From assembly GCF_014648195.1 (NCBI RefSeq), contig NZ_BMQQ01000003.1:182931-246930 (forward strand): 64,000 nucleotides of DNA, written 5' to 3'. A program made the position numbers and the translations under genes. Position 1 is the stretch's first letter. Each line of letters opens with the position of its first letter. The notes below the pieces were generated by a model. The model searched no databases and was not told the origin of the DNA. It was given only the letters and a program-made list of their open reading frames with translations. Positions 52,528 to 61,495 of the stretch are shown piece after piece. Source of the stretch: Streptomyces purpureus (GTDB lineage Bacteria > Actinomycetota > Actinomycetes > Streptomycetales > Streptomycetaceae).

Positions 52528-53343
52528 TCAGGACCCGCTGCGGGACAGCAGCTCTTCCAGGACGACGGCGATGCCGTCGGACTCGTTCGACGCCGTGATC
52601 TCGTGGGCCACGGCCTTGAGGTCGTCATGGGCGTTGGCCATGGCCACGCCGTGCCCCGCCCAGGCGAACATGGGGATGTCGTTCGGCATGTCCCCGAAGG
52701 CGATCGTCTCCGCCGCCTTCACCCCCAGACGGCGGGCCGCCAGGGAGAGACCGGTGGCCTTGCTGAGCCCGAGCGGCAGGATCTCGACTATGCCGGGGCC
52801 CGCCAGCACGATGTCGACCAGGCTGCCGACGGTTTCGCGCGCGGCGGCCGTCAGCGCGTCGTCGCTGAGGTCGGGGTGCTGGATGTAGACCTTGTTCAGC
52901 GGGGCCGACCACAGCTCCGTCGGGTCCTCCATGGGCCGGGCCGGCAGCGGGCCGTCATGGAGCCGGTAACCCGGGCTGACCAGCACCTCTCCGTCCAGGC
53001 CGTCACGGCTCGCGGCGAGGTCCACCGGGCCGATCTCCGCCTCGATCTTGGCGAGCGCCAGCCCCGCCAGCTGGCGGTCGAGCGTCACGGAGGTGAGCAG
53101 CCGGTGCTCACCCGCGTGGTAGACCTGCGCGCCCTGGCCGCACACCGCGAGGCCGTCGTAGCCGAGGTCGTCGAGGATGTGCCGGGTCCAGGGCACGGAA
53201 CGGCCCGTGACGACGATGTGCGCCGCGCCCGCCGCCGTGGCGGCGGCCAGCGCGTCGCGCGTACGGGCCGAGACCGTCTCGTCGCCACGCAGCAGCGTGC
53301 CGTCGAGGTCCGTCGCCACGAGACGGTACGGGAACGGACTCAC
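52528..53343 (-). CDS. Cof-type HAD-IIB phosphatase (second copy)
   Basis: The 271-residue protein has motif [16 protein letters not shown] near residue 9, VVTGRSVPW near 45, and motifs [20 protein letters not shown] and [15 protein letters not shown] near 215. It is paralogous to the gene at 40040-40888, with the same order of motifs. The substrate is unknown. Its GTG start (53343) overlaps the serS stop (GTGA), so it is translated from the serS mRNA. Pairing of serS with a Cof phosphatase is common in Streptomyces as I recall. Confidence 0.88.
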   Translation of the reverse strand: MSPFPYRLVATDLDGTLLRGDETVSARTRDALAAATAAGAAHIVVTGRSVPWTRHILDDLGYDGLAVCGQGAQVYHAGEHRLLTSVTLDRQLAGLALAKIEAEIGPVDLAASRDGLDGEVLVSPGYRLHDGPLPARPMEDPTELWSAPLNKVYIQHPDLSDDALTAAARETVGSLVDIVLAGPGIVEILPLGLSKATGLSLAARRLGVKAAETIAFGDMPNDIPMFAWAGHGVAMANAHDDLKAVAHEITASNESDGIAVVLEELLSRSGS

Positions 53344-54617
53344 TTGGCGACCGGCTCCAGGACCTCACGGCCGCCCAGGTAGGGACGGAGCATCTCCGGC
53401 ACCCGGACCGAGCCGTCCGCCAGCTGGTGATTCTCCAGGATCGCCACGATCGTGCGCGGTACGGCGCACAGCGTGCCGTTCAGCGTCGCCAGCGGCTTGA
53501 CCTGCTTGCCGTCGCGCATCCGGACCGACAGGCGGCGCGCCTGGAAGCCGTCGCAGTTCGACGCCGAGGTCAGCTCGCGGTACTTGCCCTGGGTGGGGAT
53601 CCACGCCTCGCAGTCGAACTTCCGCGAAGCGGAGGCGCCCAGGTCGCCGGTGGCGACGTCGATCACCTGGAAGGGCAGCTCAAGGCCGGTGAGCCACTGC
53701 TTTTCCCACTCCAGGAGCCGCTTGTGCTCGTTCTCGGCGTCCTCCGGGGCGACGTACGAGAACATCTCGACCTTGTCGAACTGGTGGACGCGGAAGATGC
53801 CCCGGGTGTCCTTGCCGTACGTGCCGGCCTCGCGGCGGAAGCACGGCGAGAAGCCGGCGTAGCGCAGCGGCAGCTTGTCCGCGTCGACGATCTCGTCCAT
53901 GTGGTACGCGGCGAGCGGCACCTCGGACGTACCGACGAGGTAGTAGTCGTCCTTCTCCAGGTGGTACACGTTCTCCGAGGCCTGGCCGAGGAAGCCGGTG
54001 CCCTCCATGGCGCGCGGGCGGACCAGCGCCGGGGTCAGCATCGGCGTGAAGCCGGCCTCCGTGGCCTGGGCGATCGCCGCGTTGACGAGCGCGAGCTCCA
54101 GCAGGGCGCCGACGCCGGTCAGGTAGTAGAAGCGCGAGCCGGACACCTTGGCGCCACGCTCGACGTCGATGGCGCCGAGCGCCTCGCCGAGCTCCAGGTG
54201 GTCCTTGGGCTCGAAGCCCTCGGCGGCGAAGTCACGGATGGTGCCGTGCGTCTCCAGGACGACGAAGTCCTCCTCGCCGCCCACCGGCACGTCCGGGTGG
54301 ACGATGTTGCCGAGCTTGAGCAGCAGGCGCCTGGTCTCTTCGTCGGCCTCGTTCTGCGCGGCCTCGGCGGCCTTCACATCGGCCTTCAGCTGCTCGGCCT
54401 TGCCGAGCAGCTCGGCGCGCTCCTCCGGAGTGGCCTTGGGGATGAGCTTGCCGAGCGACTTCTGCTCGGAGCGGAGCTCGTCGAAGCGGACGCCGGACGA
54501 CCTGCGCCGCTCATCGGCGGAGAGCAGGGCGTCGACGAGGTCGACGTCCTCTCCACGGGCGCGCTGGGAGGCGCGAACACGGTCGGGGTCCTCACGGAGC
54601 AGGCGAAGGTCAATCAC
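53340..54617 (-). CDS. serS: Seryl-tRNA synthetase
   Basis: The 425-residue protein has the N-terminal coiled-coil arm (about 1-105, [18 protein letters not shown]) that binds the tRNA variable arm. The class II catalytic core follows, with motif 2 [21 protein letters not shown] near 260 and motif 3 near 385 ([19 protein letters not shown]). It charges tRNA-Ser and supplies Ser for selenocysteinyl-tRNA where used. The start is GTG 54617. The long gap upstream carries DnaA boxes and must contain the serS promoter. Confidence 0.97.
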   Translation of the reverse strand: MIDLRLLREDPDRVRASQRARGEDVDLVDALLSADERRRSSGVRFDELRSEQKSLGKLIPKATPEERAELLGKAEQLKADVKAAEAAQNEADEETRRLLLKLGNIVHPDVPVGGEEDFVVLETHGTIRDFAAEGFEPKDHLELGEALGAIDVERGAKVSGSRFYYLTGVGALLELALVNAAIAQATEAGFTPMLTPALVRPRAMEGTGFLGQASENVYHLEKDDYYLVGTSEVPLAAYHMDEIVDADKLPLRYAGFSPCFRREAGTYGKDTRGIFRVHQFDKVEMFSYVAPEDAENEHKRLLEWEKQWLTGLELPFQVIDVATGDLGASASRKFDCEAWIPTQGKYRELTSASNCDGFQARRLSVRMRDGKQVKPLATLNGTLCAVPRTIVAILENHQLADGSVRVPEMLRPYLGGREVLEPVAK

Positions 54618-55223
54618 CCCACCAGGCTACCGGTGTGGACTCGCACCACCCCAACCGATATCCACACCCGTGTCGCTATGTCCGTATTGCCGGAATTCAG
54701 GAACGTGCCGAAAACCGGCCGCCGGTGGCGTCAATGAAAGGGGCGCTATTCCCTGAAAGGGGACAGAGGGGTGGATCGATCTTGACCCGGCGGGGCCTGT
54801 GCCGCCTGGTCGGGCGCGCTGCTGTCCACAGAAATGCACACCTCCGCAGAGTTATCCACAGGCTGTGGGGAAGATCTGTGGACTCCGGAAAGGATCATTC
54901 CCAAAGCCGTGAATGGGGCAAAGGATTCCCCGGTCAAACCTCGCCCACACCCTCATTCGGGTGGGAATTCCTCGCTCTAAAGAGTTGATCGATGGAATTG
55001 AGGTGACGTGCGGCGACGTACCGCCATGTGGAGGGAACTGGGGCGCTGAGGGTGATTTGTCGACTGTGTCGGCTTGTGTTGTCGACTTGTCCCCAGGTCG
55101 AGAAGCAGGCCTGTGGATAACCCCTGTGGGTAACGGAAAATATGCTGGTAGGACTGGCTGAGAGCCTGGGGATAGTCGCCGGCCCAGAGACCCAGGAAAC
55201 CTGGAAGTTGGCAGCCTGACGTC
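54618..55223. promoter_or_regulatory. 606-bp intergenic region with a DnaA-box cluster
   Basis: Clear DnaA boxes are CTGTCCACA (54822-54830), TTATCCACA (54852-54860) and, on the minus strand, TTATCCACA (TGTGGATAA at 55112-55120). One-mismatch copies are TTGTCCCCA (55087-55095) and minus-strand TTACCCACA (TGTGGGTAA at 55125-55133); TGTGGACTC (54877-54885) is weaker. The region is less GC-rich than its neighbours. Open frames across it do not look like genes. It is the largest non-coding gap in the window and also carries the serS promoter. Confidence 0.72.
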
Positions 55224-56159
55224 CTACGCCCGGCCGTCCTGGGCCCGCGCCAGCCAGTCCGACGCCGCCGTGAACTCCTCGTCCGACGTTCCTGCCCGCA
55301 GCGGCCGTACGTCCTCCACCGCCACCCCGGCCCGCGGATAGGACCCGAGGAACCGCACCTTCGGACAGATCCGCTTCAGACCCATCAGCGCCTCGCCGAC
55401 CCGGCGGTCGGAGACATGGCCCTCCGCGTCAACGGCGAAGCAGTAGTTGCCGATGCCCGCGCCCGTCGGCCGCGACTGGATGAGCATCAGGTTGACGCCC
55501 CGCACCGCGAACTCCTGGAGCAGTTCGAGCAGCGCACCGGGATGGTCGTCGCCCAGCCACAGCACGACCGACGTCTTGTCCGCGCCCGTGGGCGCCGCCG
55601 GCCGGGCCGGCCGGCCGACCAGGACGAACCGCGTCGCCGCGTTCTGCGCGTCATGGATCTCGGTGACCAGCGGCTCCAGGCCGTACGTCGCCGCCGCGAA
55701 CTCGCCCGCGAAGGCGGCGTCGAACCGGCCCTCCTGGACCAGCCGCGCCCCGTCCGCGTTGGACGCGGCCGACTCCCACAAGGCGTCCGGCAGGTGCTTG
55801 CGGAGCCAGTTGCGCACCTGCGGCTGCGCGACCGGATGGCCGGTGACCGTCTTGATCTCGGACATCTTCGTGCCGGGCCGTACGAGCAGCGCGAAGGCGA
55901 TCGGCAGGACCACCTCGCGGTAGATCATCAGCGGCTCGCCGGAGGCCAGTTCGTCGAGGGTCGCGGTGACCCCGCCCTCCACCGAGTTCTCGATCGGCAC
56001 GAGCGCGGCCGCGGCCTCCCCGTTCCGTACGGCGTCCAGCGCCGCCGGTACGGAGACCATCGGAATGAGCTCGCGGGTCGCGGCTTCCGGGAGCGTGCGC
56101 AGGGCCGCCTCCGTGAAGGTGCCCTCAGGACCGAGATAGGTGTAGCGGGTGGCCGACAT
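55224..56159 (-). CDS. pheA: Prephenate dehydratase
   Basis: The 311-residue protein is the monofunctional type: YLGPEGTFTEAALRTLPEA at the start, PIENSVEGGVTATLDEL near 55, and the TRF motif NAATRFVLVGR near 175, followed by an ACT domain (about 190-275, with the Phe-binding ESRPT variant QSRPTGAGIGNYCF). It converts prephenate to phenylpyruvate and is inhibited by Phe. It starts at ATG 56159, 32 bp after the DyP peroxidase gene on the same strand, and may thus be read through from the copper operon. Confidence 0.94.
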   Translation of the reverse strand: MSATRYTYLGPEGTFTEAALRTLPEAATRELIPMVSVPAALDAVRNGEAAAALVPIENSVEGGVTATLDELASGEPLMIYREVVLPIAFALLVRPGTKMSEIKTVTGHPVAQPQVRNWLRKHLPDALWESAASNADGARLVQEGRFDAAFAGEFAAATYGLEPLVTEIHDAQNAATRFVLVGRPARPAAPTGADKTSVVLWLGDDHPGALLELLQEFAVRGVNLMLIQSRPTGAGIGNYCFAVDAEGHVSDRRVGEALMGLKRICPKVRFLGSYPRAGVAVEDVRPLRAGTSDEEFTAASDWLARAQDGRA

Positions 56160-56191
56160 ACCGTCACCCTAACGCCCGCCGCACACCCGCC

Positions 56192-57442
56192 TCACGACTC
56201 CAGCAGACGCTGCCCCACGTACTCGCCCTCCGCCGGGCCGCCCGGGACCGCGAAGAGGCCGCTCGCCTCGTGGCGCAGGAACGGCGACAGCGCGTCGCCC
56301 CGGTCGAGCTTGCGCTGCACGGGTACGAAGCCCTTGAGCGGGTCCGCCTGCCAGCAGATGAAGAGCAGCCCCGCGTCCGGCGTCCCGTCCGGGGCGATGC
56401 CGTCGTGGAAGGAGAACGGCCGCCGCAGCATCGCCGCGCCGCCGTTCTGCTCGGGGGCGGAGATCCGGGCATGGGCGTTGTCCGGAATGACCAGCTTTCC
56501 GTCCGGGCCCATCTTGTTCAGATCGAGCTCGGTGGTCTCCGAGCCGCCCGTCAGCGGGGCGCCGTCCGACTTGCGCCGCCCGATGACCCGCTCCTGCTTC
56601 TCCAGCGGCAGCTTCTCCCAGTCGTCCAGGAGCATCCGGATGCGCCGCACGACCGCGTACGAGCCCCCGGCCATCCAGGCCTGCGGACCGGACGCGCCGT
56701 CCGGGACGAAGATCCGCCGGTCGAAGTCCGGCTCGGACGGCTTCGGGTTGCCGGTGCCGTCGACCTGGCCCATCAGGTTCCGGGCGGTCATCGGCCGGGC
56801 GGTGGCGCCCGGCGAACGGTTGAATCCGTTCATCTGCCAGCGCACCCGGGCCGCGTCACCCGCGTCCTTCTGCAGCGCGCGCAGCGCGTGGAAGGCGACC
56901 AGGGCGTCGTCCGAGCCGATCTGTATCCACAGATCGCCGTTGGAGCGTTTGGGGTCCAGGGCGTCGGCGGAGAAGGCCGGCAGCGCGTCCAGCTCGGTCG
57001 GGCGGCGCGCGGTCAGGCCCGTACGGCCGAAGAAGGAGTGGCCGAAGCCGAAGGTGACGGTCAGCGAGGACGGGCCCGCGTCCAGCGCGATCCCGGTGTC
57101 CTGTCCGCCGTCCGCGGGCTTGCCCGCCATCAGCGCCCTCGCCGTCGCCGACCAGCGGCGCAGCAGCGCGGTGGCCTCCTTGCGGCCCGCCCCCGGCGCC
57201 AGGTCGAAGGCGAGCAGATGGCCCCGGGCCTGAAGCGGAGTGGTGATCCCCGCTTGATGTTTCCCGTGAAACATCGCCTCGGTGGAGCCGACGCTGGTCA
57301 GGGCGGTGCCGTCGGCGGACGGTCCGGCCGCCGCCGCGTACACACCGGCGCCGCTCGCCGCACCCAGGGCGAGGCCCGCGGCGCCTGCCGCGCCCACGGT
57401 GCCGAGCATCCGGCGCCGGGAGATTTCAAGGTTCTCAGTCAC
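56192..57442 (-). CDS. Tat-exported DyP-type haem peroxidase (DtpA/EfeB-like)
   Basis: The 416-residue protein has a twin-arginine signal (SRRRMLGTVGAAGAAGLALG, residues 9-28). Its haem-pocket motifs are GQVDGTGNP (the GxxDG motif, near 228) and the proximal His in FSFHDGIAPDG near 325. In S. lividans the related DtpA acts in copper delivery to the radical oxidase GlxA and is encoded beside Sco and PCuAC genes, the same context as here. A degenerate parS lies inside codons 54-59 (MFHGKH). The start is ATG 57442, 9 bp after the CopCD stop. Confidence 0.9.
   Translation of the reverse strand: MTENLEISRRRMLGTVGAAGAAGLALGAASGAGVYAAAAGPSADGTALTSVGSTEAMFHGKHQAGITTPLQARGHLLAFDLAPGAGRKEATALLRRWSATARALMAGKPADGGQDTGIALDAGPSSLTVTFGFGHSFFGRTGLTARRPTELDALPAFSADALDPKRSNGDLWIQIGSDDALVAFHALRALQKDAGDAARVRWQMNGFNRSPGATARPMTARNLMGQVDGTGNPKPSEPDFDRRIFVPDGASGPQAWMAGGSYAVVRRIRMLLDDWEKLPLEKQERVIGRRKSDGAPLTGGSETTELDLNKMGPDGKLVIPDNAHARISAPEQNGGAAMLRRPFSFHDGIAPDGTPDAGLLFICWQADPLKGFVPVQRKLDRGDALSPFLRHEASGLFAVPGGPAEGEYVGQRLLES
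57258..57273. promoter_or_regulatory. parS-like site 6 (one mismatch), inside the DyP gene
   Basis: TGTTTCCCGTGAAACA differs from the parS consensus at one central base (CCC for CAC). It lies in coding sequence and encodes MFHGKH; the intact site would read MFHVKH. The symmetric T and A flanks are kept, so it is probably a decayed or weak parS rather than chance. Confidence 0.6.
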
Positions 57443-57451
57443 GGTCGTACG

Positions 57452-59419
57452 TCAGCCGATCTTCACGGTCTTTTCGATGGTGGTCTGGTCGATGTCCGAG
57501 GTCCGCACGGTGACCTGGATGAGCCACTCGCCCGGCATCGGGATCTGCACGCCGTTGGCGCTCCAGTGGCCGGTGGCGATCCGGTCCGGCGCGGCCGGCA
57601 GTGGGCCGATCTCCTTGGCCGTCAGGGTGAAGGAGACCTTCAGCTCGGGGACGTCCAGCGGGCGTCCGTTGGGCCGTTCGACGAAGACATGCAGGGCGTT
57701 CGCGCCGGAGCGGCCCGGGTCGAGGCTGAGCCGTACGGTCCCTTTGCCGTCCTGGCCGCCGGTGTCGAAGGGCAGCCGGATGTCGACGGGCCGGTCGGGC
57801 ACGGCGGGCGAGCCCGCGGCGGTGGACTGGGACCGGCCGGCCTCTTCCTCCGTACGGCCCGGTTCGGTCGAGGTCAGCACGGTCGTCACCGCCAGCAGGA
57901 CGACGGCGACGGCGGCCTCGGTGAGCACCGAGCGCCGCAGCCCCGCCCGCTGGGGGTCCGCGTCCCGTACCCGCTTCTTACGGGCCGTCGCCATGGCGGC
58001 CTTCTGCCGGGCGAGCTGCGCGGCCCGCTCGGGGTCGGCCGACTGCTGGTCGTCGGCCGACTCGGAGCCAGGGGTGGAGTCGGCGTCGGCGTCCGGGCCG
58101 GAGCTGTCCGTATCCGCGTCCGGGGCCGAGTCGAGGGCCTCCGGGCCCGCGTCGGCCGTCTCCGGGGCGGCCGTCTCCGCCAGCCGCGCCGTCCACCGCC
58201 GCGAGAACCAGGCGACCCCCACGAGCACGGCGACCAGGGCCACCTTGAGCAGCAGCAGCTGCCCGTACGCGGTGCCGGTCAGGGCCGACCAGGAGCCGAC
58301 CTGGCGCCAGGACTGGTAGAGGCCGGTGGCGGCGAGGACGACCACCGACCAGAAGGCGACCGTCGAGAACCGCCGTACGGCCGCCCGCTCGACGCCCGGC
58401 ACCGGCGCCCGGTACAGCGCCACGAGCAGCGCGGTCAGCCCGCCCAGCCAGGCCGCCACCGCCAGCAGATGCAGGATGTCGACCGGCATGGCGATCCCGG
58501 GCTGGATGCCGGTGGAGGCGTGCTCGGACAGCGCCCACGTGCCGGCGATGCCCCCGGCGACGACCGTGCCGCCGATGGCGAGCCCGAAGGTGAGGTCCTT
58601 CTTCTCCTGCTCGTCCTCGCGGCGCGTGTACGCACCGAAGAGGACGGCGACGAAGAGGGCGGCGGCGCCGAGCAGCAGCAGCCGGGAGATCAGGGCGGCC
58701 CCGGTCTTGGTCTCCAGGACCGTCTTGAGGCCGCCGAGGTCGAAGGCGTCGCCGAGGTTCCCGGACCCGGTGTACGGATGACGCAGCAGCAGCATCGCCA
58801 GTGTGGCGGCGGTGAGTACCACCCACCCCTGCACGACGAGCCGTTGCAGCGGCCGTACGCCCGCGCCCCGCGGCCAGCAGGCGAGCAGGAACGCGGCGCC
58901 GCCGACGAGGACGACGAAACCCGCGTACGAGAGGTAGCGCGCGATCCCGTACAGCGCGCCGACCAGGCCGCCGCCCGCCGGGTCCGCGGGCAGCGCGACG
59001 GAGGTCTTGGACGGTGCGCCGATCGAGAAGGTGAACGCGCCGGAGATGGGGTGGCTGTCGGCGGAGACCAGGTGCCAGGCGACGGTGTACGTGCCGTCCG
59101 GCAGCCCGGAGTGCAGCCCCACCGCGTATTTGACGACCGATCCGCTGCACAGGTCGTGCAGCTCGCCCGTGTCGACGCGCTTGCCGCTCGGGTCCAGCAC
59201 GCGGATGGCGTCGTCGCCGAGGGCGACCTGTTCGGAGAAGGTGAGGCTGACGGACTTGGGGGCCGTGGCGACCACCGCCCCGTCCTTCGGGTCGCTCCCG
59301 GTCAGCGCGGCGTGCGCGGACGCGGGAGAGGCTCCGGCGAGCAGCGCGCCGAGGAGCGTGGCCGCGACGAGCAGGAGCCGGGCCAGGGTGGTTCCGAAGC
59401 GCGGGGCGGTGGCTGTCAT
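57452..59419 (-). CDS. CopC-CopD fusion copper protein
   Basis: The 655-residue protein has a signal peptide ending SPASA-HAAL. A CopC domain follows (about 36-135), with the mature N-terminal His and SADSHPISGAF as likely copper ligands. Next comes a CopD membrane domain of eight segments (about 150-405), an acidic disordered linker (about 410-470), one more membrane segment near 490 and an extracytoplasmic C-terminal domain of about 130 residues. CopCD proteins bind and import copper, here perhaps for cuproenzyme assembly. It starts at ATG 59419, 26 bp after the PCuAC gene. Confidence 0.9.
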   Translation of the reverse strand: MTATAPRFGTTLARLLLVAATLLGALLAGASPASAHAALTGSDPKDGAVVATAPKSVSLTFSEQVALGDDAIRVLDPSGKRVDTGELHDLCSGSVVKYAVGLHSGLPDGTYTVAWHLVSADSHPISGAFTFSIGAPSKTSVALPADPAGGGLVGALYGIARYLSYAGFVVLVGGAAFLLACWPRGAGVRPLQRLVVQGWVVLTAATLAMLLLRHPYTGSGNLGDAFDLGGLKTVLETKTGAALISRLLLLGAAALFVAVLFGAYTRREDEQEKKDLTFGLAIGGTVVAGGIAGTWALSEHASTGIQPGIAMPVDILHLLAVAAWLGGLTALLVALYRAPVPGVERAAVRRFSTVAFWSVVVLAATGLYQSWRQVGSWSALTGTAYGQLLLLKVALVAVLVGVAWFSRRWTARLAETAAPETADAGPEALDSAPDADTDSSGPDADADSTPGSESADDQQSADPERAAQLARQKAAMATARKKRVRDADPQRAGLRRSVLTEAAVAVVLLAVTTVLTSTEPGRTEEEAGRSQSTAAGSPAVPDRPVDIRLPFDTGGQDGKGTVRLSLDPGRSGANALHVFVERPNGRPLDVPELKVSFTLTAKEIGPLPAAPDRIATGHWSANGVQIPMPGEWLIQVTVRTSDIDQTTIEKTVKIG

Positions 59420-59445
59420 GGTGTCGTGTCAGTCCCTCAAGTAGC

Positions 59446-59925
59446 TCAGTGCTGCTTCGGGTTGTGGTTCGGAGCCTCGACGGGAAGCTCGACCTTGATC
59501 GGGCCGGACTTCTCGAAGCGCAGCTCGACACTCACCTTGTCGCCCTGCTTCGGCTTCTGCTTGATCTTCATGAACATGATGTGGTTGCCGCCGCGTTCGA
59601 GCTTCAGCTCCCCGTTGGCAGGGATGTCGAACGACTTCACCTGCCGCATCTTCTGGTCCTTCGTCTCGTGGATCTGTACGTCGTCGGAGAGCGGGCTGCT
59701 CACCGAGGTGAGCTTGTCCGCCGTACCGCTGTCGTTCTTGATGACGAGGAACCCGCCCGCCATGTCCATCACGGGCTGCGGCATGAACGCGCCGCTCACC
59801 TTCAGCTGCGGCTTGCCGTCCTTGGCGTCGCCGTCGGACGAACAGCCGGTCAGGGCAAGCCCTGAGGCCAGGGCTATGGAGGCGGCGAGGGTACGGGTGG
59901 CGGTACGGGTGGTGCGGCGGTTCAC
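59446..59925 (-). CDS. PCuAC-type copper chaperone lipoprotein (ECuC-like)
   Basis: The 159-residue protein has a lipobox LALTGC (Cys near 28). The DUF461/PCuAC motif follows: MPQPVMDMAGG near 48, IHET near 85, and GGNHIMFMKI near 112, which provide His and Met ligands for Cu(I). The tail ends HNPKQH. PCuAC proteins hand copper to cytochrome oxidase, usually with Sco. GTG 59925 overlaps the sco stop (GTGA), so the two are translationally coupled. Confidence 0.9.
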   Translation of the reverse strand: MNRRTTRTATRTLAASIALASGLALTGCSSDGDAKDGKPQLKVSGAFMPQPVMDMAGGFLVIKNDSGTADKLTSVSSPLSDDVQIHETKDQKMRQVKSFDIPANGELKLERGGNHIMFMKIKQKPKQGDKVSVELRFEKSGPIKVELPVEAPNHNPKQH

Positions 59926-60617
59926 GGGTTCTCCCCCTTGATGATCTTCGGCAGGTCCTTGGTGTACTCCTCGGCGGTGGTGTCCTCGCCGTACAGGACG
60001 TAGCCCTGGTCGGTCTTGGGCGAGAAGGCGATCACCTGTGCGCCGTGCATGGAGACGACCGAGCCGTCCTTCTCCTTCTTCGCCGGGTCGATGCCGATGC
60101 CCAGCTGGCGCGCGCCGGCCTGGATCTTGGCGAACGGTCCGGTGAGTCCGGTGAAGGACGGGTCACCCGCCGCGGGCAGCCACTTGCCGAGTTCGGCGGA
60201 GGTGTCCCGTTCGGGGTCGGTGGTGACGAAGACGACCTGGAGCCTGTCCTGATCTGCCTTGGGGAGCTTCTTCTTGGCGATGGCGATGTTGCTCATCGTG
60301 AGCGGGCAGACGTCCGGGCAGTGCGTGTAGCCGAAGTAGATCAGCGTCGGCTTGCCCTTGGTCATCGCCTTGAAGTCGTACGGCTTGCCCTTGGTGTCCG
60401 TGAGGACGAGGTCGGGCTTCTCGAACGGCCGGTCCAGTACGGTGCCCGGCTTGGCGCTGTCGCTGTTCCCGGAGACGTCGGTGACCACGCTCTTGGCCGT
60501 GTCGTCACCGCCGCCGCAGGCGGACAGGGTGAGCGCGGCCGCGGCGGCGAGGGCCGCCGCGACCAGCGGAGTGCGCCGGGTGCGGCGGGGCCGCTCGGCG
60601 CGCTTCAGGGTGTGCAT
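59922..60617 (-). CDS. Sco family copper chaperone / thiol reductase (lipoprotein)
   Basis: The 231-residue protein has a basic N-terminus, a lipobox LTLSAC near residue 34, and a thioredoxin fold with the copper site CPDVC near 99 and the distal His in VSMHGAQV near 190. GYTHCPDVCPLTMSNI is diagnostic of Sco/SenC. It delivers copper to the CuA centre of cytochrome oxidase or reduces its cysteines. ATG 60617 is the only Met before the lipobox. In S. lividans Sco is needed for development under low copper. Confidence 0.92.
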   Translation of the reverse strand: MHTLKRAERPRRTRRTPLVAAALAAAAALTLSACGGGDDTAKSVVTDVSGNSDSAKPGTVLDRPFEKPDLVLTDTKGKPYDFKAMTKGKPTLIYFGYTHCPDVCPLTMSNIAIAKKKLPKADQDRLQVVFVTTDPERDTSAELGKWLPAAGDPSFTGLTGPFAKIQAGARQLGIGIDPAKKEKDGSVVSMHGAQVIAFSPKTDQGYVLYGEDTTAEEYTKDLPKIIKGENP

Positions 60618-60667
60618 GAGGGATCTCTCTCGAAGACTCTCGAAGGTGGTGGGCTGGCGCGGCCCGG

Positions 60668-61396
60668 TCAGGCCGAGCGGCGGCGGCCGGCGAGGACGCC
60701 GAAGGCGACACCCGCGGCACCGACGACGATGCCGACGACGCCGAGGACGCGGGCCGTGGTGTCGGAGGACGCACCGGCGGCCTCGGTCTGCTTGTCGTCG
60801 TGGCCGTCGGCCTTGTGGCCGGCCTTGTCGTCGCTCTTGCCGCCGCCGTGGTGGTCGTCGCCGGCCTCGGACAGCGTGAGTACGGGCGCCGGGTGCTCGG
60901 GCTCCGCCGCGCCTTCCTTGGGCTCCTCGATCCAGCGGACGACCTCGTTGTTGTCGTACGTCTGGACGGCCTTGAGCACCAGCTTGTCGGTGCTCTCGGG
61001 CAGGCGCCCCAGCGAGAGCGGGAACTGCTGGAACTGCCCCGGGCCGATCTTCGAACCGGCGGCGGTCCAGGTGACCTTGGAGACGGCCTCGGTGATCTTC
61101 TTGCCGTGCATCTCCAGCGGCTTGGCGAGCTTGGTCTTGGTGACCGTGGGGTTCCAGCCCGGGACCGGCTGCGGCATCACGGACGCGAGCGGGTGATCGG
61201 CCGGGAAGTTGATCTCGACCTTGACGGTGGAGGCGTTGTCGCGCTCGTTGGGGACCTTCACGTTGACGGTGGCGTAACCACCCTTGGCGGCCTCGCCCTG
61301 CGGCTGCACGCCGACATGGGCGAAGGCGGTGCCGGAGAGCAGCAGGACGGAGGAGACGGCGACGCCGCCGGCGACCGCGAAACGCGAGACGTTCAT
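60668..61396 (-). CDS. YcnI family (DUF1775) copper-binding protein
   Basis: The 242-residue protein has a signal peptide (MNVSRFAVAGGVAVSSVLLL) cleaved before His in AFA-HVGVQP; in YcnI proteins this new N-terminal His binds copper. The DUF1775 domain (to about 165) is followed by a His/Asp-rich linker (DDHHGGGKSDD, GHKADGHDDK) and a C-terminal membrane anchor with a basic end. GGAGTG lies 7 nt before ATG 61396. It is 50 bp upstream of sco. Confidence 0.9.
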   Translation of the reverse strand: MNVSRFAVAGGVAVSSVLLLSGTAFAHVGVQPQGEAAKGGYATVNVKVPNERDNASTVKVEINFPADHPLASVMPQPVPGWNPTVTKTKLAKPLEMHGKKITEAVSKVTWTAAGSKIGPGQFQQFPLSLGRLPESTDKLVLKAVQTYDNNEVVRWIEEPKEGAAEPEHPAPVLTLSEAGDDHHGGGKSDDKAGHKADGHDDKQTEAAGASSDTTARVLGVVGIVVGAAGVAFGVLAGRRRSA

Positions 61397-61495
61397 GTGA
61401 GAACACTCCAGGAAGCAGTAAGGGGAGGCGCCCGGCGCGCACGGCGCATGCGTGCACACGGACACGGCGGCCCCACTCCCGTCGAGTGGGCCGCG

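Noticed and set aside
54635..54988. Possible small gene in the serS-pheA gap
   Set aside because: The frame runs over the DnaA boxes, has no ribosome binding site and no recognisable protein features; codon usage does not show the strong GC3 bias of neighbours.
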